Shown: positions 37,187 through 46,290, numbered from the stretch's first letter. The stretch: DNA of 64,000 nucleotides from Candidatus Didemnitutus sp. (GCA_017991595.1 JAGOQJ010000001.1:730410-794409), one strand, 5' to 3'. Notes: generated by a model not told the origin, from the sequence alone. Translations and numbers: made by a program.

Positions 37187-38878
37187 ATGGCCAAGAACGA
37201 CGAATCCACTCCCAAGATCATCTTCTCGATGCTCGGCGTCTCGAAGAAGATCGAGCGCAAGGAAATCCTCCGCGATATCTCGCTGTCATTTTTCTACGGC
37301 GCGAAGATCGGCGTGCTCGGCCTCAACGGCTCCGGCAAGTCCTCGCTCATGCGCATCCTCGCGGGCCTCGACAAGGAGTTCGACGGCCACGTCGCGTTCG
37401 AGCCGGGCTACCCGGTCGGCTTCCTCCCGCAGGAGCCGCAGCTCACGCCGGGCGCGACCGTGCGCGCGTGCGTCGAGGAAGGCGTAAAACACCTCACCGA
37501 TCTCACGGCGGCCTACGATGCGTCGTGGGACGAAATCGCCGCCGCCGAAGACGACGCCACGCGCGATGCCATCTCGGAAAAGCAGGCGAAATTGCAGGAG
37601 CAGATCGATGCGCTCGGTGCTTGGGACACCGCGCCGATGGTCGAGCAGGCGATGGATGCCCTGCGCTGCCCGCCGCCGGACGCGATCGTTGACACGCTTT
37701 CGGGCGGCGAGCGCCGCCGCGTCGCGCTCGCGCGGCTGCTGTTGCAAAAGCCGTCGATCCTTCTCCTCGACGAGCCGACCAATCACCTCGACGCCGAGAG
37801 CGTGGGCTGGCTCGAGCAGCACCTCGCGCGTTACGAGGGCACGGTCATCGCCGTGACGCACGACCGCTACTTCCTCGACAACGTCGCGGGCTGGATTCTC
37901 GAACTCGACCGCGGCCACGGCATTCCGTGGAAGGGCAATTACTCCGAGTGGCTTGAGCAGAAACAGAAGCGTCTCGCGATCGAGCAGCGCACCGAAGACC
38001 GCCGTCAAAAGGCGATGGCGCGCGAACTCGAGTGGATCCGCTCCGGCGCCAAGGCGCGGCAAGCCAAGGGCCAGGCGCGCATCAACGCCTACGAGGCGAT
38101 GCTCAAGCAGGACGTCGCCGAACAGGAGAAGAAATTCGAGATCATCATCCCGCCCGGTCCGCGCCTCGGCACGCTCGTCGTGGAGGCGCAGGGCGTCACG
38201 AAGGCCTACGGCGACAAATTACTCTATGAGAACCTGTCGTTCGCGCTCCCGCCCGGTGGCATCGTCGGCGTGATCGGCCCGAACGGCGCCGGCAAGACGA
38301 CGCTCTTCAAACTCATTACTGGGCTTGAGAAGGCCGACGCCGGGACGTTCCGCATCGGCGAGACGGTGAAGTCGGCCTACGTCGAGCAATCGCGCGACTC
38401 GCTGCAGAACGACAAGACGATCTGGGAAGTCATCAGCGACGGCCAGGAGATGATGCCGCTCGGCGCGCGCACGGTGAACAGTCGCGCGTATTGCGCGCAG
38501 TTCGGTTTCACCGGCGCCGACCAGCAGAAAAAGGTCGGCGTGCTCTCCGGCGGCGAACGCAACCGGGTGCTCCTCGCCCGCGTGCTCAAGAGCGGCGCCA
38601 ACCTCATCCTGCTCGACGAGCCGACGAACGATCTCGACGTGAATTCGATTCGCGCGCTCGAAGAAGGCCTGGAGAATTTCGCCGGCTGCGCCGTCATCAT
38701 CTCGCACGACCGCTGGTTCCTCGACCGCATTGCGACGCACATCATGGCGTTCGAGGGCGACAGCTACGTGCACTGGTTCGCCGGCAACTACTCCAGCTAC
38801 ATGGAGGATTACCACCGCCGAAAGGGCAAGGACGCCGACCAGCCGCACCGGATCAAATACCGGAAGCTCACGCGCTGA
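37187..38878 (+). CDS. ettA: ABC-F translation factor EttA
   Basis: Energy-dependent translational throttle, an ABC-F protein that binds the ribosomal E site and gates entry into elongation according to ATP/ADP ratio. The 563-residue protein has two ABC domains: Walker A GLNGSGKSSL and GPNGAGKTTL, signatures LSGGERRRVALARLL and LSGGERNRVLLARVL, and Walker B ILLLDEPTNHLD and ILLDEPTNDLD. The linker contains the P-site tRNA interaction region around LEWIRSGAKARQAKGQARI. The N-terminus SMLGVSKKIERKEILRDISLSF and full length support EttA over other ABC-F types. The chosen ATG gives MAKNDESTPKII. Confidence 0.96.
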   Translation: MAKNDESTPKIIFSMLGVSKKIERKEILRDISLSFFYGAKIGVLGLNGSGKSSLMRILAGLDKEFDGHVAFEPGYPVGFLPQEPQLTPGATVRACVEEGVKHLTDLTAAYDASWDEIAAAEDDATRDAISEKQAKLQEQIDALGAWDTAPMVEQAMDALRCPPPDAIVDTLSGGERRRVALARLLLQKPSILLLDEPTNHLDAESVGWLEQHLARYEGTVIAVTHDRYFLDNVAGWILELDRGHGIPWKGNYSEWLEQKQKRLAIEQRTEDRRQKAMARELEWIRSGAKARQAKGQARINAYEAMLKQDVAEQEKKFEIIIPPGPRLGTLVVEAQGVTKAYGDKLLYENLSFALPPGGIVGVIGPNGAGKTTLFKLITGLEKADAGTFRIGETVKSAYVEQSRDSLQNDKTIWEVISDGQEMMPLGARTVNSRAYCAQFGFTGADQQKKVGVLSGGERNRVLLARVLKSGANLILLDEPTNDLDVNSIRALEEGLENFAGCAVIISHDRWFLDRIATHIMAFEGDSYVHWFAGNYSSYMEDYHRRKGKDADQPHRIKYRKLTR

Positions 38879-38907
38879 GCCGGCGCGGCGGGCAATCGCG
38901 CGGCGGT

Positions 38908-39285
38908 TTATTCGAAATCGAACAACCGGCCCATTTCGCGCCGATCCTTCTTCGTCGGGCGGCCTTTGCCGCGCTCGCGCGCGAGCAGGTGTTCGAGACT
39001 GGCCTGTTTGGCGCGCTCGTATTCCGCGGCGGGCGTGAGGTCCTGCACGTAGGCAGGCAGGAGTTTTGCCGCCACGCGCGACTTCGGCACGCCGACGACC
39101 TTGAGCGTGCGCGTGATCATGCCGATCTTGGCGGTGACGGTTTCGCCGATGTGCACGTCGCGACCGGGCTTGGCGTCGAGGCCGTTCACTTGCACCCGTC
39201 CGTTGCGGCACACGGCGGCGGCTTCCGCGCGGGTCTTGAACACGCGCACCGCCCAGAGCCATTTGTCGAGTCGGGTGTCTTCCAT
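38908..39285 (-). CDS. hslR: S4-domain RNA-binding protein (Hsp15-like)
   Basis: A 125-residue protein with an N-terminal S4 RNA-binding domain (TRLDKWLWAVRVFKTRAEAA and CRNGRVQVNG) and a basic C-terminal tail (RERGKGRPTKKDRREMGR) like that of Hsp15. Hsp15 binds free 50S subunits carrying a stalled nascent chain and helps recycle them; the same function is inferred. The start was set at the ATG giving MEDTRLDKW, matching the family. It is convergent with ettA, another ribosome-associated factor, with only 29 bases between them. Confidence 0.88.
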   Translation of the reverse strand: MEDTRLDKWLWAVRVFKTRAEAAAVCRNGRVQVNGLDAKPGRDVHIGETVTAKIGMITRTLKVVGVPKSRVAAKLLPAYVQDLTPAAEYERAKQASLEHLLARERGKGRPTKKDRREMGRLFDFE

Positions 39286-39386
39286 GTGAATCGCGGGGAG
39301 GTTTGCCACAACGGACGCAAAAATACACCAAAACAAAAAAGCGAACGCCGGCTCGCCTCGCGGCCGGGAGCACGCACATTCGCCGC

Positions 39387-40094
39387 GTGCACGGAACGCC
39401 TGCCCATCCCTCCCGCTGGCCCGAGGCCTGGCCCGATGCGCTGGGCTTCGCCGGCGGTTTGGCGCTGGCGTGGTTTTTTCGCTGGGAGACGCGCGACTTG
39501 GTGTGGAGTCTCTGGCTGTCGAGCCTGCTGGTCGGCTATGCGATGATCGTCTGGGGCATCTTCGGGCCGGCGGTGTTGCGCCGACGGGAAGATCAAGCCG
39601 GCGGACCGCTTGCGACCTGGGTGGGCGGGCTGTTCATGCTGGCGTTCTTCACGGTCCATTTTGGGATGTTTCACTTTGTCCACTCGGTGTTCCTGAATGG
39701 ATTTTATCCTGTGGTGGGCGAAGCGCGCGGTTTCCCCGGACCGGCGCTGTATGGTGAGGTGCTCGCGCATTACTGGTGGTTCGTGCCGCTGGCTTTTTTG
39801 GCGGAGCGCAAGGCCTTCGTGCTGGAGCCGGTGCCTCCGGCGCCTCCCGCCATGTCGGTAAGGGCCGCCGACATCGCCGCGCGCAAGGAACGCCAGGCTC
39901 GCCTCACCCCGACGCGCGGGATGATGGCGCCCTACAAGAACGTCGTCCGCCTGCACCTGCTGATTTTCTTTTTTGCCGGAGCCCACTTCGCGCGGCTCGA
40001 CGGTTTCCTCATCTATGCCGTGGTTTACGCGGTGTATTTTTTCCCGTGGCGATTGCTCAAGCCGGCAGCGGGCGCGCCGGAGCTGACGCGTTAG
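39387..40094 (+). CDS. DUF6498-type integral membrane protein
   Basis: A 235-residue membrane protein with six or so helices and conserved aromatic/histidine segments: ALAWFFRWETRDLVWSLWLS, FFTVHFGMFHFVHSVF, and the late pair LHLLIFFFAGAHFARLDGF and YAVVYAVYFFPWRLL. This pattern fits DUF6498, function unknown. The start is uncertain: a GTG giving VHGTPAHPSRWPEAW follows a GGGAG 12 bases upstream and is preferred, because longer in-frame sequence is repeat-like (CAAAAATACACC words). Its 3' end overlaps the convergent glycosylase gene by 4 bp. Confidence 0.78.
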   Translation: MHGTPAHPSRWPEAWPDALGFAGGLALAWFFRWETRDLVWSLWLSSLLVGYAMIVWGIFGPAVLRRREDQAGGPLATWVGGLFMLAFFTVHFGMFHFVHSVFLNGFYPVVGEARGFPGPALYGEVLAHYWWFVPLAFLAERKAFVLEPVPPAPPAMSVRAADIAARKERQARLTPTRGMMAPYKNVVRLHLLIFFFAGAHFARLDGFLIYAVVYAVYFFPWRLLKPAAGAPELTR

Positions 40095-40966
40095 TCGCCG
40101 CCGTGGCGGCGTTCCCACGCGAAGAGGAACTGTTGGGCAAACCCCGCCAACGCGCCGAAGTGCGCGCGCCCGAACTGCGCCACCTGCGCGGGCGTCCAGC
40201 CGGCGAGACCGTAACGCCGGGCGAGCGCTTTCAAGATCCACGTGTCGACCGGGAAGGCTTCCAGCCGGCCGGCGCCGAAAAGCAGGACGCAGTCCGCGAC
40301 CTTTTCGCCGACGCCCGGCAGTTCCATCAGGCGCATCTTGGCCTCCGGGTAGGGGAGAGCTTCGGTTCCCTCCAGCCAACCCGGATGTGCGGCGAGATGG
40401 AGCGCCGTCTCGCGAATGTAGCGGGCACGAAAGCCGAGCAGGCAGCCCCGCAGCTCGCTCTCCGGCACGGTGGCGAGCTCCGCCCACGTCGGCAAACGAT
40501 GCCAGTCGGGTGAGAGGGGCGCACCGTGACGCTCCGCGAGCAACGCGACCATCTGCTTGATCTGCACGATCTGCTTCGTCGCGCTGCACAGGAAGCCGAG
40601 CAGCGTTTCGCCCAAGGGTTGGCGCAGGATGCGCAGTCCGCGGTAAACGGGCAGGCAGCGCGCAAGGTGCGCGTCGCTGCGCCACGGCAACGTGTCCTCA
40701 TGCGCGGTCCAATCCTGCGCGGTGCCGAGGTAGAGCGACAGCGCGGGTCCGGTTCCGGACACGGCGTCGGTCGGCGCGCGCCATTCGAGTTGTCCGCGGG
40801 CGAGCCGCAGTTGCACCACGTGTTGCGCCCACCCGCCGGTCCACACGTCCTGTTCGTCGCGGCGCCAGCGGAAGGCCTGGCCGCCGTCCAGTGTCTCGGC
40901 GAGCACGGCGGGCGAAGGCGACCAGCCGTCGCAGGGCTGCCAGCCGCTCCAGCGTGCGTCGCTCAT
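40091..40966 (-). CDS. ogg: OGG1-type 8-oxoguanine DNA glycosylase/AP lyase
   Basis: A 291-residue HhH-GPD base-excision enzyme of the OGG1 type, with an N-terminal DNA-binding domain (LDGGQAFRWRRDE, then ARGQLEWRAP) followed by the helix-hairpin-helix core. The hairpin LPGVGEKVADCVLLFG contains catalytic lysine K222 and the following AFPVDTW supplies D241, matching K249 and D268 of human OGG1. It removes 8-oxoguanine paired with C. This is the eukaryote-like full OGG1 architecture rather than MutM. It is 4 bases downstream of a secreted-protein gene and probably shares its transcript. Confidence 0.93.
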   Translation of the reverse strand: MSDARWSGWQPCDGWSPSPAVLAETLDGGQAFRWRRDEQDVWTGGWAQHVVQLRLARGQLEWRAPTDAVSGTGPALSLYLGTAQDWTAHEDTLPWRSDAHLARCLPVYRGLRILRQPLGETLLGFLCSATKQIVQIKQMVALLAERHGAPLSPDWHRLPTWAELATVPESELRGCLLGFRARYIRETALHLAAHPGWLEGTEALPYPEAKMRLMELPGVGEKVADCVLLFGAGRLEAFPVDTWILKALARRYGLAGWTPAQVAQFGRAHFGALAGFAQQFLFAWERRHGGD

Positions 40967-40970
40967 CGGC

Positions 40971-41432
40971 TCAGTTCAGGCCGGGCCTCTCCCAGAGATA
41001 ACTCTTCTCGGTGGCGATCGTCGCGCCGGACGCGTCGACCAGCTCGATTTTCCACGCCACCGCGTCCGTCTCGCCGGAGGGCCAGTCGCGGCCGGTCACG
41101 CCGAGGTTGAACACCTGTCGGCCCGCAGGCAGCTCAGCGGGGAACGAGTAGTGGCGCGGCTCGTGCGCGCCGGGCACGGCGACCGAGAGCTCGAAACGCA
41201 CGCGCTGGGCCGCGCCCGCGTTGGCGGTGCGAACGAGAAAGTAGTAGCCGCCGCGCTCATCGGCCTGCGTGCGCAGCACGGCCTGGCCGCCATGATTTTC
41301 CCGGCCGGTGAAATACTCCGAGATGCGCTTGAACGAGGCGGCGTCGCGCCATCCGGAGAACACGCGGACAATGCGCACGTCGGCCGCGGAAGCGGCGACG
41401 GTCAGCATCAGGAAAAGCGCGAGGAATCGCAT
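40971..41432 (-). CDS. Small secreted hypothetical protein
   Basis: A 153-residue exported protein (signal MRFLALFLMLTVAASAAD). The mature part is a beta-rich single domain with VRIVRVFSGWRDAASFKRIS, YFLVRTANAGAAQRVRFEL, QVFNLGVTGRDWPSGE and AWKIELVDASGATIATEKSYLW, suggesting an immunoglobulin-like fold. No catalytic residues or known family. It lies between the OppA-type gene and ogg, all read leftward with gaps of 15 and 4 bases, so the three form one likely transcript. Confidence 0.8.
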   Translation of the reverse strand: MRFLALFLMLTVAASAADVRIVRVFSGWRDAASFKRISEYFTGRENHGGQAVLRTQADERGGYYFLVRTANAGAAQRVRFELSVAVPGAHEPRHYSFPAELPAGRQVFNLGVTGRDWPSGETDAVAWKIELVDASGATIATEKSYLWERPGLN

Positions 41433-41447
41433 GGCGGCAACGTGCCC

Positions 41448-43043
41448 TCAGGGCGCCTGCAGGTAAACCTTTTTGTATTGGTGGAAGCCCAGCAACGCGG
41501 GCGCCCAGCCGCGCACAGCCGGGTGGATGAGGTAAGCGCGCACGCCGAAGAAGACGGGCGCCACGGGCGATGCCTCGAGCAGGCGCGCCTCGGCCGTTTG
41601 GAAATGGGCGAGGCGCTCGTCGCCGCTGCGGGCGCGGGCGGCCTCGGTCAGGGCTGCGTCGTAGTGGGCGTCGGCCCAGCCGGTCCAGTTATTGGTGCCG
41701 CCGCCGATGAACATGTCGAGGAAGGTCACCGGGTCGACGAAGTCGCCCACCCAGCGCGCCGTGGAGATCGCGTAGTTGAGGGTCTGCTGGTTCTGCACCC
41801 AGGTCTTCTGCTCCATCGGCGCGATCGTCACCGTGATGCCGAGTTCGCGCGCCCACATGGCCTGGATGACTTCGAGCACCTTGGCGTGCAGCTCGTCGTT
41901 GCGCACCTGCACCTCGAGGCGCGGGAAGCCCTGGCCGCCGGCGAACCCAGCCGCGGCGAGCAGCTCGCGCGCGGCGGTGGGATCGTGCAGGAGCCGCGCG
42001 GCGGACGTGTAGCCGGCGCAGTCCGGCGGCGTGTAGTGGAAGGCCGGGGCGCGGGTGCCGCGCAGCACGGTGCGCGCAAGCAGCGCGCGGTCGATGGCGA
42101 GCGAGAGCGCGCGGCGCACGCGGACGTCGTCCAGCGGCGGGCGCGTCGTGTTGAAGCGCAGGAAAAAGGTCTCGAGGAACGGATCGAGGCGCAGCGCTTG
42201 CGGCACGGTGCGGCGGTAGCGGTCGACCTTGGCGAGCGGCAGCTCGGCGGTGAGGTGCACCTGCCCGGCGCGGAAGTTGCGCTCGTCGACCTCGATGTTC
42301 TCCGTGGGGAAAAAGGTGATGCCGTGGAGGCGCACAGTCGCGGCGTCCCAGTAGTGCGGGTTGCGGACGACCTTCACGTGGGCGTTGGGCGACCACTCGG
42401 CGAGTTGGAACGGGCCGTTGCCCACGAGATGGCCGGCGCGGGTCCAGGCGGTGCCCCGCCGCTCCTGCGCGTCGAAGCGGGCGAGCACGGCGCGGTTGAG
42501 CGGAAACCAGACCGGGTTGGCCGTGAGCGCGGGCAGGTAGGGCGTGGGGCGTTCCAGTGTGAGGCGCAACGTGACGTCGTCGGAAGCCTCGGCGCCGAGT
42601 TCCGTGGCGGGCAGGCGACCGGTGTTGATCGCCTCGGCGTTCTTGAGCGGATGGAGCAGGTAGGCGTATTCGGCGGCGAGCGCGGGGAGCAGCGCGCGAC
42701 GCCACGACGCGACGAAATCATGCGCGGTCAGCGGCGTGCCGTCGGACCACTTCAGACCGGGGCGGAGGTGGAAGGTGTAGGTGAGGCCGTCGGCCGAGAC
42801 TTCCCAGCGCTCGGCGGCGGCGGGGACAGCCTGCGAGCTTTCTTCGTCCAGCGCACAGAGTCCCTCGAACAGCGCGAGCGCGATGTTTTGGTCGGTGAAA
42901 GCCGTCATCACCTGCGGATCGAGGTCCTGCGGCTCGGCGCCGTTGCCCAGCAGGAGAATCTGGGCGCGGATGCCGTCATCCACGGGCCGGGCGACGGCGA
43001 GCGTGACGGCGCAGAGGCTGAACAGGAGCAGGCGGACGGACAT
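41448..43043 (-). CDS. Oligopeptide-type ABC substrate-binding protein
   Basis: A 531-residue solute-binding protein of family 5 (OppA/DppA). It has a signal peptide (MSVRLLLFSLCAVTLAVA), the family signature YTFHLRPGLKWSDGTPLTAHDFVASW, GNGPFQLAEWSPN, and the C-terminal lobe with RRALSLAIDRALL. The SPase site looks conventional; a cysteine is in the signal but not in a good lipobox. No permease or ATPase genes are adjacent, so it is an orphan receptor that may use a transporter encoded elsewhere or act as a periplasmic peptide chaperone. The start ATG gives MSVRLLLF. Confidence 0.92.
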   Translation of the reverse strand: MSVRLLLFSLCAVTLAVARPVDDGIRAQILLLGNGAEPQDLDPQVMTAFTDQNIALALFEGLCALDEESSQAVPAAAERWEVSADGLTYTFHLRPGLKWSDGTPLTAHDFVASWRRALLPALAAEYAYLLHPLKNAEAINTGRLPATELGAEASDDVTLRLTLERPTPYLPALTANPVWFPLNRAVLARFDAQERRGTAWTRAGHLVGNGPFQLAEWSPNAHVKVVRNPHYWDAATVRLHGITFFPTENIEVDERNFRAGQVHLTAELPLAKVDRYRRTVPQALRLDPFLETFFLRFNTTRPPLDDVRVRRALSLAIDRALLARTVLRGTRAPAFHYTPPDCAGYTSAARLLHDPTAARELLAAAGFAGGQGFPRLEVQVRNDELHAKVLEVIQAMWARELGITVTIAPMEQKTWVQNQQTLNYAISTARWVGDFVDPVTFLDMFIGGGTNNWTGWADAHYDAALTEAARARSGDERLAHFQTAEARLLEASPVAPVFFGVRAYLIHPAVRGWAPALLGFHQYKKVYLQAP

Positions 43044-43129
43044 GCGGGCAGCATGCACGCGACTTCCGGCGGCGCAAGGGGCTGAATTTTTGCGCGTTTG
43101 TGCCGATCAGAAAGGGACTCCCGCCCTGC

Positions 43130-45664
43130 GTGAGCCATACCGAGTCACTTTCCGCCGAGTCGCCGGCGGTCGAGGCCGCGCGTCTGCGGCACGCGACCGC
43201 GTTGCGGAGCTATGCGGTGGAATTGCTGCACGGCGATCGCGCCCGCAGCGAGGAGGTGCTCGCTGCGACTTGGCAGGCTTGGGCGCGGGAGTCGGCGATG
43301 GTGGGTGCGGAAAGGGAGGCGGCTTGGCTTTTTGCGGAGGTGCGCCGGCGCGCGATGGTGCTCCAACGCGAGATCGTCGCTCCGGCGGAGGAAGCGGGCG
43401 ATGCGCAGGAGGACGACTCGGTGGAAAGTCGCTTTGCCCTGCTCACGCTGAAACAGCGCGAGGCGCTGCGGTTGAAATTTCTGCACGGGTTCCGGCACGA
43501 GGAGATTGCCGGCATCGTCGACTTAGGGCCGACGCAGGCCGCGCGCCTGCTGCACAACGCACTCGGGCGGTTGGCTCCGGCGTTTCGTGCGTCCGAGGCG
43601 AGCGGGACAGTGGGGACGGATGACCCGCGGCTGACGTTGGCGGCACTCGGCGAACTTGAGGGCGCGGCGTGGCGCGCGTGGGAGGCCGGCCAAGCCAATC
43701 CCGCTGCGGCGAACGCGCGCATGGAGGAGATCCGGCGCGCCGCCCGGTGGGTGACCGATCACTTCGCGAGCGGCGGGCACCAGCGCACCAAGCGCGCCAG
43801 TCGCCGGCGCCGTTGGTGGCCCGGATTGGTGGCGGTGGGCGTGCTGGTTTTGGGCGCGGTGTATTTCGCCGGCCGCGTCACGACCGCACAACCCGAGCTG
43901 CCAAGTGAGCCCGCCGCGCCAGCGTTGGAGCAGCGCGCGCCTTTGCCCTCCGCGCCAGCGGCCCCGCGTCGTGCCGCCACGGAAGTTGATGGGACGGCGG
44001 AGAAACGAGTGAGCGGTCCTGAGGCCGAGTCGCTCGGCCTTTTCCACGATCGGCCGCGGCAAGAAACGTCAGGACACATTTTAGATGCGGGTGAGTCCTC
44101 GCCACCCGAGTCCGCGTTGATCGCCGGCGATGGCAATCGGCGCAACGCCGCGGCCAGTCGCGCTCCCTTGGCCATGCCGCGTGGACGGCAGAGCGCGGTC
44201 GATTCGGCGACACCGAAGGCAATCGAACGCGGTGTGACAACGGCGCTGGCGAAGAACGAGGTGGCGTCGGCGCACGCTGCGCTGACTTCCTCACGCCCCG
44301 ATTCGTCCGCTCCGCCAAACGTCGCAACGGAAGCGCAGCCGGCACCGCCAACTCCAACCGCTCCGCCAACGCATGCGGTGCGCGACCAGATGAGCGCAGG
44401 CGCCGTGGCGCACGAGGCGTTGCCGGCCGGCGCATCCGGCGGAGCGGAAACGCCGGACTCGACCGAGGTGGCGCCGATCACGGCGTTGAAGCAGGCGCTG
44501 GGCGAAGGGCGCTGGCCGACACCAGAGGAAGTGAGTCGCGCGGGCTTGCGACGGTATTTCGCGCGCCGAGCGCCGGTTGCTCCCGGCGCGGCGGGTTTCG
44601 AGTCGAGCGTCGAGGCGGCAGAGTTGCCGTGGTCGTCGGGTCGGGTTGCGGTGCGATTCGCGGCGACGGCGCGGCCGCGACCGCCGGTCCTGCGGGCGGC
44701 GGCGAATGTCATTTTTTTGCTCGATGCGTCGGGCTCGATGGATGCGCCGAACCGGTTGCCGCTGGTGCAGGCGGCGGTGGCCCAGTTGCTCGACCGGTTG
44801 CAGCCGGAGGACCGGATCGGGATCGTCACGTATGCGGGCGAGGCGCAGGTGCTGCTCGCACCGCGCTTGCTCGGCGAGACGCGCGAGCTGCGCGAACGTG
44901 TCCAAGCGCTCGTGCCGCGCGGGCAGACGAACGGCGGCGCCGGGCTGGAGCAGGCTTTCGCGCTCGCGACGCAGGATGAGAATATTGCCGGCATCCCGCG
45001 TGTGATCCTTTGCACGGACGGCGAGTTCAACATGGGACTGACGCGGGAGGATGAACTCGAGGCGTTGGTGCGGCGGCATGCTGAGGCAGGCGTGCGGCTC
45101 GCGGTCTTCGGCTTCGGGCGGAGCGAGCGCATCGATCCGCGCTTGGAGCGGCTGGCGGCATTGGCGCAGGGCGGCAGCGGTTTTGTGAATACGCGCGCCG
45201 ATGCCGTTGCGGTCATGCTCACGCAGTTGGGCGACCTGATCGCGCCGGCGGCCGAGGCCGTGGAGCTGCGCGTCGAGGTGGGAGGCGTCAAGCGAGACGC
45301 GGTCGTGGCGGACAAGGTGTTGCCCGGCGAAGCAGTGAGCATCTGGAGCGTCGTCGAGCCCGGCGAAAACGCCCGGGCGCGCCTGACCTACTTGACGGGA
45401 GCGCCGGCAGAGCCGGGCGGCGCGATGCTCGTCTGGGATGGGCGGATGCTGTCGGTCGAGGAAACCAGCGCGGAGTTCCGTTTCGAAGCGGCCATCGAGC
45501 GCTTGGCCGATCTGTTCGCGGCGGGTCCGCAAGTCAGCACGCGGGCGCAATGGGAACAGCTGGAAGCATGGGGACGGCAGTGCGTGGACGATCCCGGCGG
45601 TTATCGCGCGGAGTTGCTGGCGCTGATTGCGCAGGCGCGCGCGGCTCGCGGGGAGGGCGGGTGA
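43130..45664 (+). CDS. Fused ECF-sigma-like / anti-sigma-like / VWA membrane protein
   Basis: An 844-residue chimera. Residues 15-80 align with ECF sigma region 2 (HATALRSYAVELLHGDRARS, then AATWQAWARES) and 100-150 with region 4 (LTLKQREALRLKFLHGFRHE, then EIAGIVDLG). Residues 163-215 match the neighbouring anti-sigma start (DDPRLTLAALGELE versus DDPRLTAYALGEMN). A helix follows at 229-248, then about 190 residues of Ala/Pro/Ser-rich linker and a VWA domain with an intact MIDAS DASGS (D532, S534, S536), TNGGAG and CTDGEFNMG. A YfbK-like C-terminal region ends the protein. In neighbouring DNA the same parts are separate genes. Start: GTG after an AAAGGGA; another in-frame GTG is 10 codons upstream. 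Confidence 0.85.
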   Translation: MSHTESLSAESPAVEAARLRHATALRSYAVELLHGDRARSEEVLAATWQAWARESAMVGAEREAAWLFAEVRRRAMVLQREIVAPAEEAGDAQEDDSVESRFALLTLKQREALRLKFLHGFRHEEIAGIVDLGPTQAARLLHNALGRLAPAFRASEASGTVGTDDPRLTLAALGELEGAAWRAWEAGQANPAAANARMEEIRRAARWVTDHFASGGHQRTKRASRRRRWWPGLVAVGVLVLGAVYFAGRVTTAQPELPSEPAAPALEQRAPLPSAPAAPRRAATEVDGTAEKRVSGPEAESLGLFHDRPRQETSGHILDAGESSPPESALIAGDGNRRNAAASRAPLAMPRGRQSAVDSATPKAIERGVTTALAKNEVASAHAALTSSRPDSSAPPNVATEAQPAPPTPTAPPTHAVRDQMSAGAVAHEALPAGASGGAETPDSTEVAPITALKQALGEGRWPTPEEVSRAGLRRYFARRAPVAPGAAGFESSVEAAELPWSSGRVAVRFAATARPRPPVLRAAANVIFLLDASGSMDAPNRLPLVQAAVAQLLDRLQPEDRIGIVTYAGEAQVLLAPRLLGETRELRERVQALVPRGQTNGGAGLEQAFALATQDENIAGIPRVILCTDGEFNMGLTREDELEALVRRHAEAGVRLAVFGFGRSERIDPRLERLAALAQGGSGFVNTRADAVAVMLTQLGDLIAPAAEAVELRVEVGGVKRDAVVADKVLPGEAVSIWSVVEPGENARARLTYLTGAPAEPGGAMLVWDGRMLSVEETSAEFRFEAAIERLADLFAAGPQVSTRAQWEQLEAWGRQCVDDPGGYRAELLALIAQARAARGEGG

Positions 45665-45703
45665 CGCGCCCGGGCGCGCACGCTGCGTGGAATTTCTCTC
45701 GTT

Positions 45704-45722
45704 TGCGGTCTAATAAACCGCA
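45704..45722. promoter_or_regulatory. Inverted repeat upstream of the ECF sigma gene
   Basis: TGCGGT, seven bases (CTAATAA), ACCGCA lies 27 bases upstream of the sigma gene start in the only gap of the sigma-VWA cluster. The AT-rich centre could be a promoter -10. It may be an operator or promoter; nothing binds it by direct evidence. Confidence 0.4.
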
Positions 45723-45749
45723 GGCTTGTCCGTATCCGAGGCAGGTGAC

Positions 45750-46277
45750 GTGAACACCGACACACAAAACGATGAACGCCGTGCCTTCGTGCAATCCGCC
45801 GTGGAGCGCCACCAGGCGTCGTTGCTGCGCTACACGACGCGCCTGCTCCATGGCGATGCGGACCGGGCGCAGGATGTGGTGCAGGATGCGTTTCTCCGGC
45901 TATGGGCGCAGGAACCGGGCGGCGTGGCGGATCACCTTGCGGAGTGGCTGTTCACGGTGTGCCGCAATCGCGCGCTGGATTATCTGCGCAAGGAGGGCCG
46001 CATGAAATTTTTCGCTCCCGGCCAGGCGGAGCGTCTGACCGCGGCGGAGCCGCGTCCCGGCAGCGGTTGCGAGCGCGCCGAGGCGCACGCCGCCGTGCTG
46101 CGTCTGCTCGAACGCCTGCCGCCGAACCAGCAGGAGGTCGTGCGCCTGAAGTTTCAAAATGGTTTCAGTTACAAGGAAATCAGCCGCATCACGTCGCTCT
46201 CGGTGACGAACGTCGGCTTCATCCTCCACACGGCGATCGCCCGGCTGCGCAAGGAAATGGCGGCCCAACCGGAATGA
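45750..46277 (+). CDS. ECF-type RNA polymerase sigma factor
   Basis: A 175-residue ECF sigma factor with region 2 at about residues 19-85 (RYTTRLLHGDADRAQDVVQDAF, here given in part, then LWAQEPGG and WLFTVCRNRALDYLRKEGR) and region 4 at about 118-168 (LERLPPNQQEVVRLKFQNGFS, then YKEISRITSLSVTNVGFILH). Start: GTG preceded by GAGGCAGG at good spacing; a TTG eight codons upstream is in frame. It is 13 bases ahead of an anti-sigma/VWA-flank protein. Its N-terminal half is clearly similar to the start of the large upstream chimera (LLHGDADRAQDV versus LLHGDRARSEEV). It likely directs transcription of its own cluster, by analogy. Confidence 0.93.
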   Translation: MNTDTQNDERRAFVQSAVERHQASLLRYTTRLLHGDADRAQDVVQDAFLRLWAQEPGGVADHLAEWLFTVCRNRALDYLRKEGRMKFFAPGQAERLTAAEPRPGSGCERAEAHAAVLRLLERLPPNQQEVVRLKFQNGFSYKEISRITSLSVTNVGFILHTAIARLRKEMAAQPE

Positions 46278-46290
46278 CGCCCCCTCCGCG

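Noticed and set aside
45689..45711. A possible ECF-type promoter (GGAAT, then GTCTAA) before the sigma gene
   Set aside because: The spacing between the two elements is two or more bases shorter than known ECF promoters, so it was not listed.
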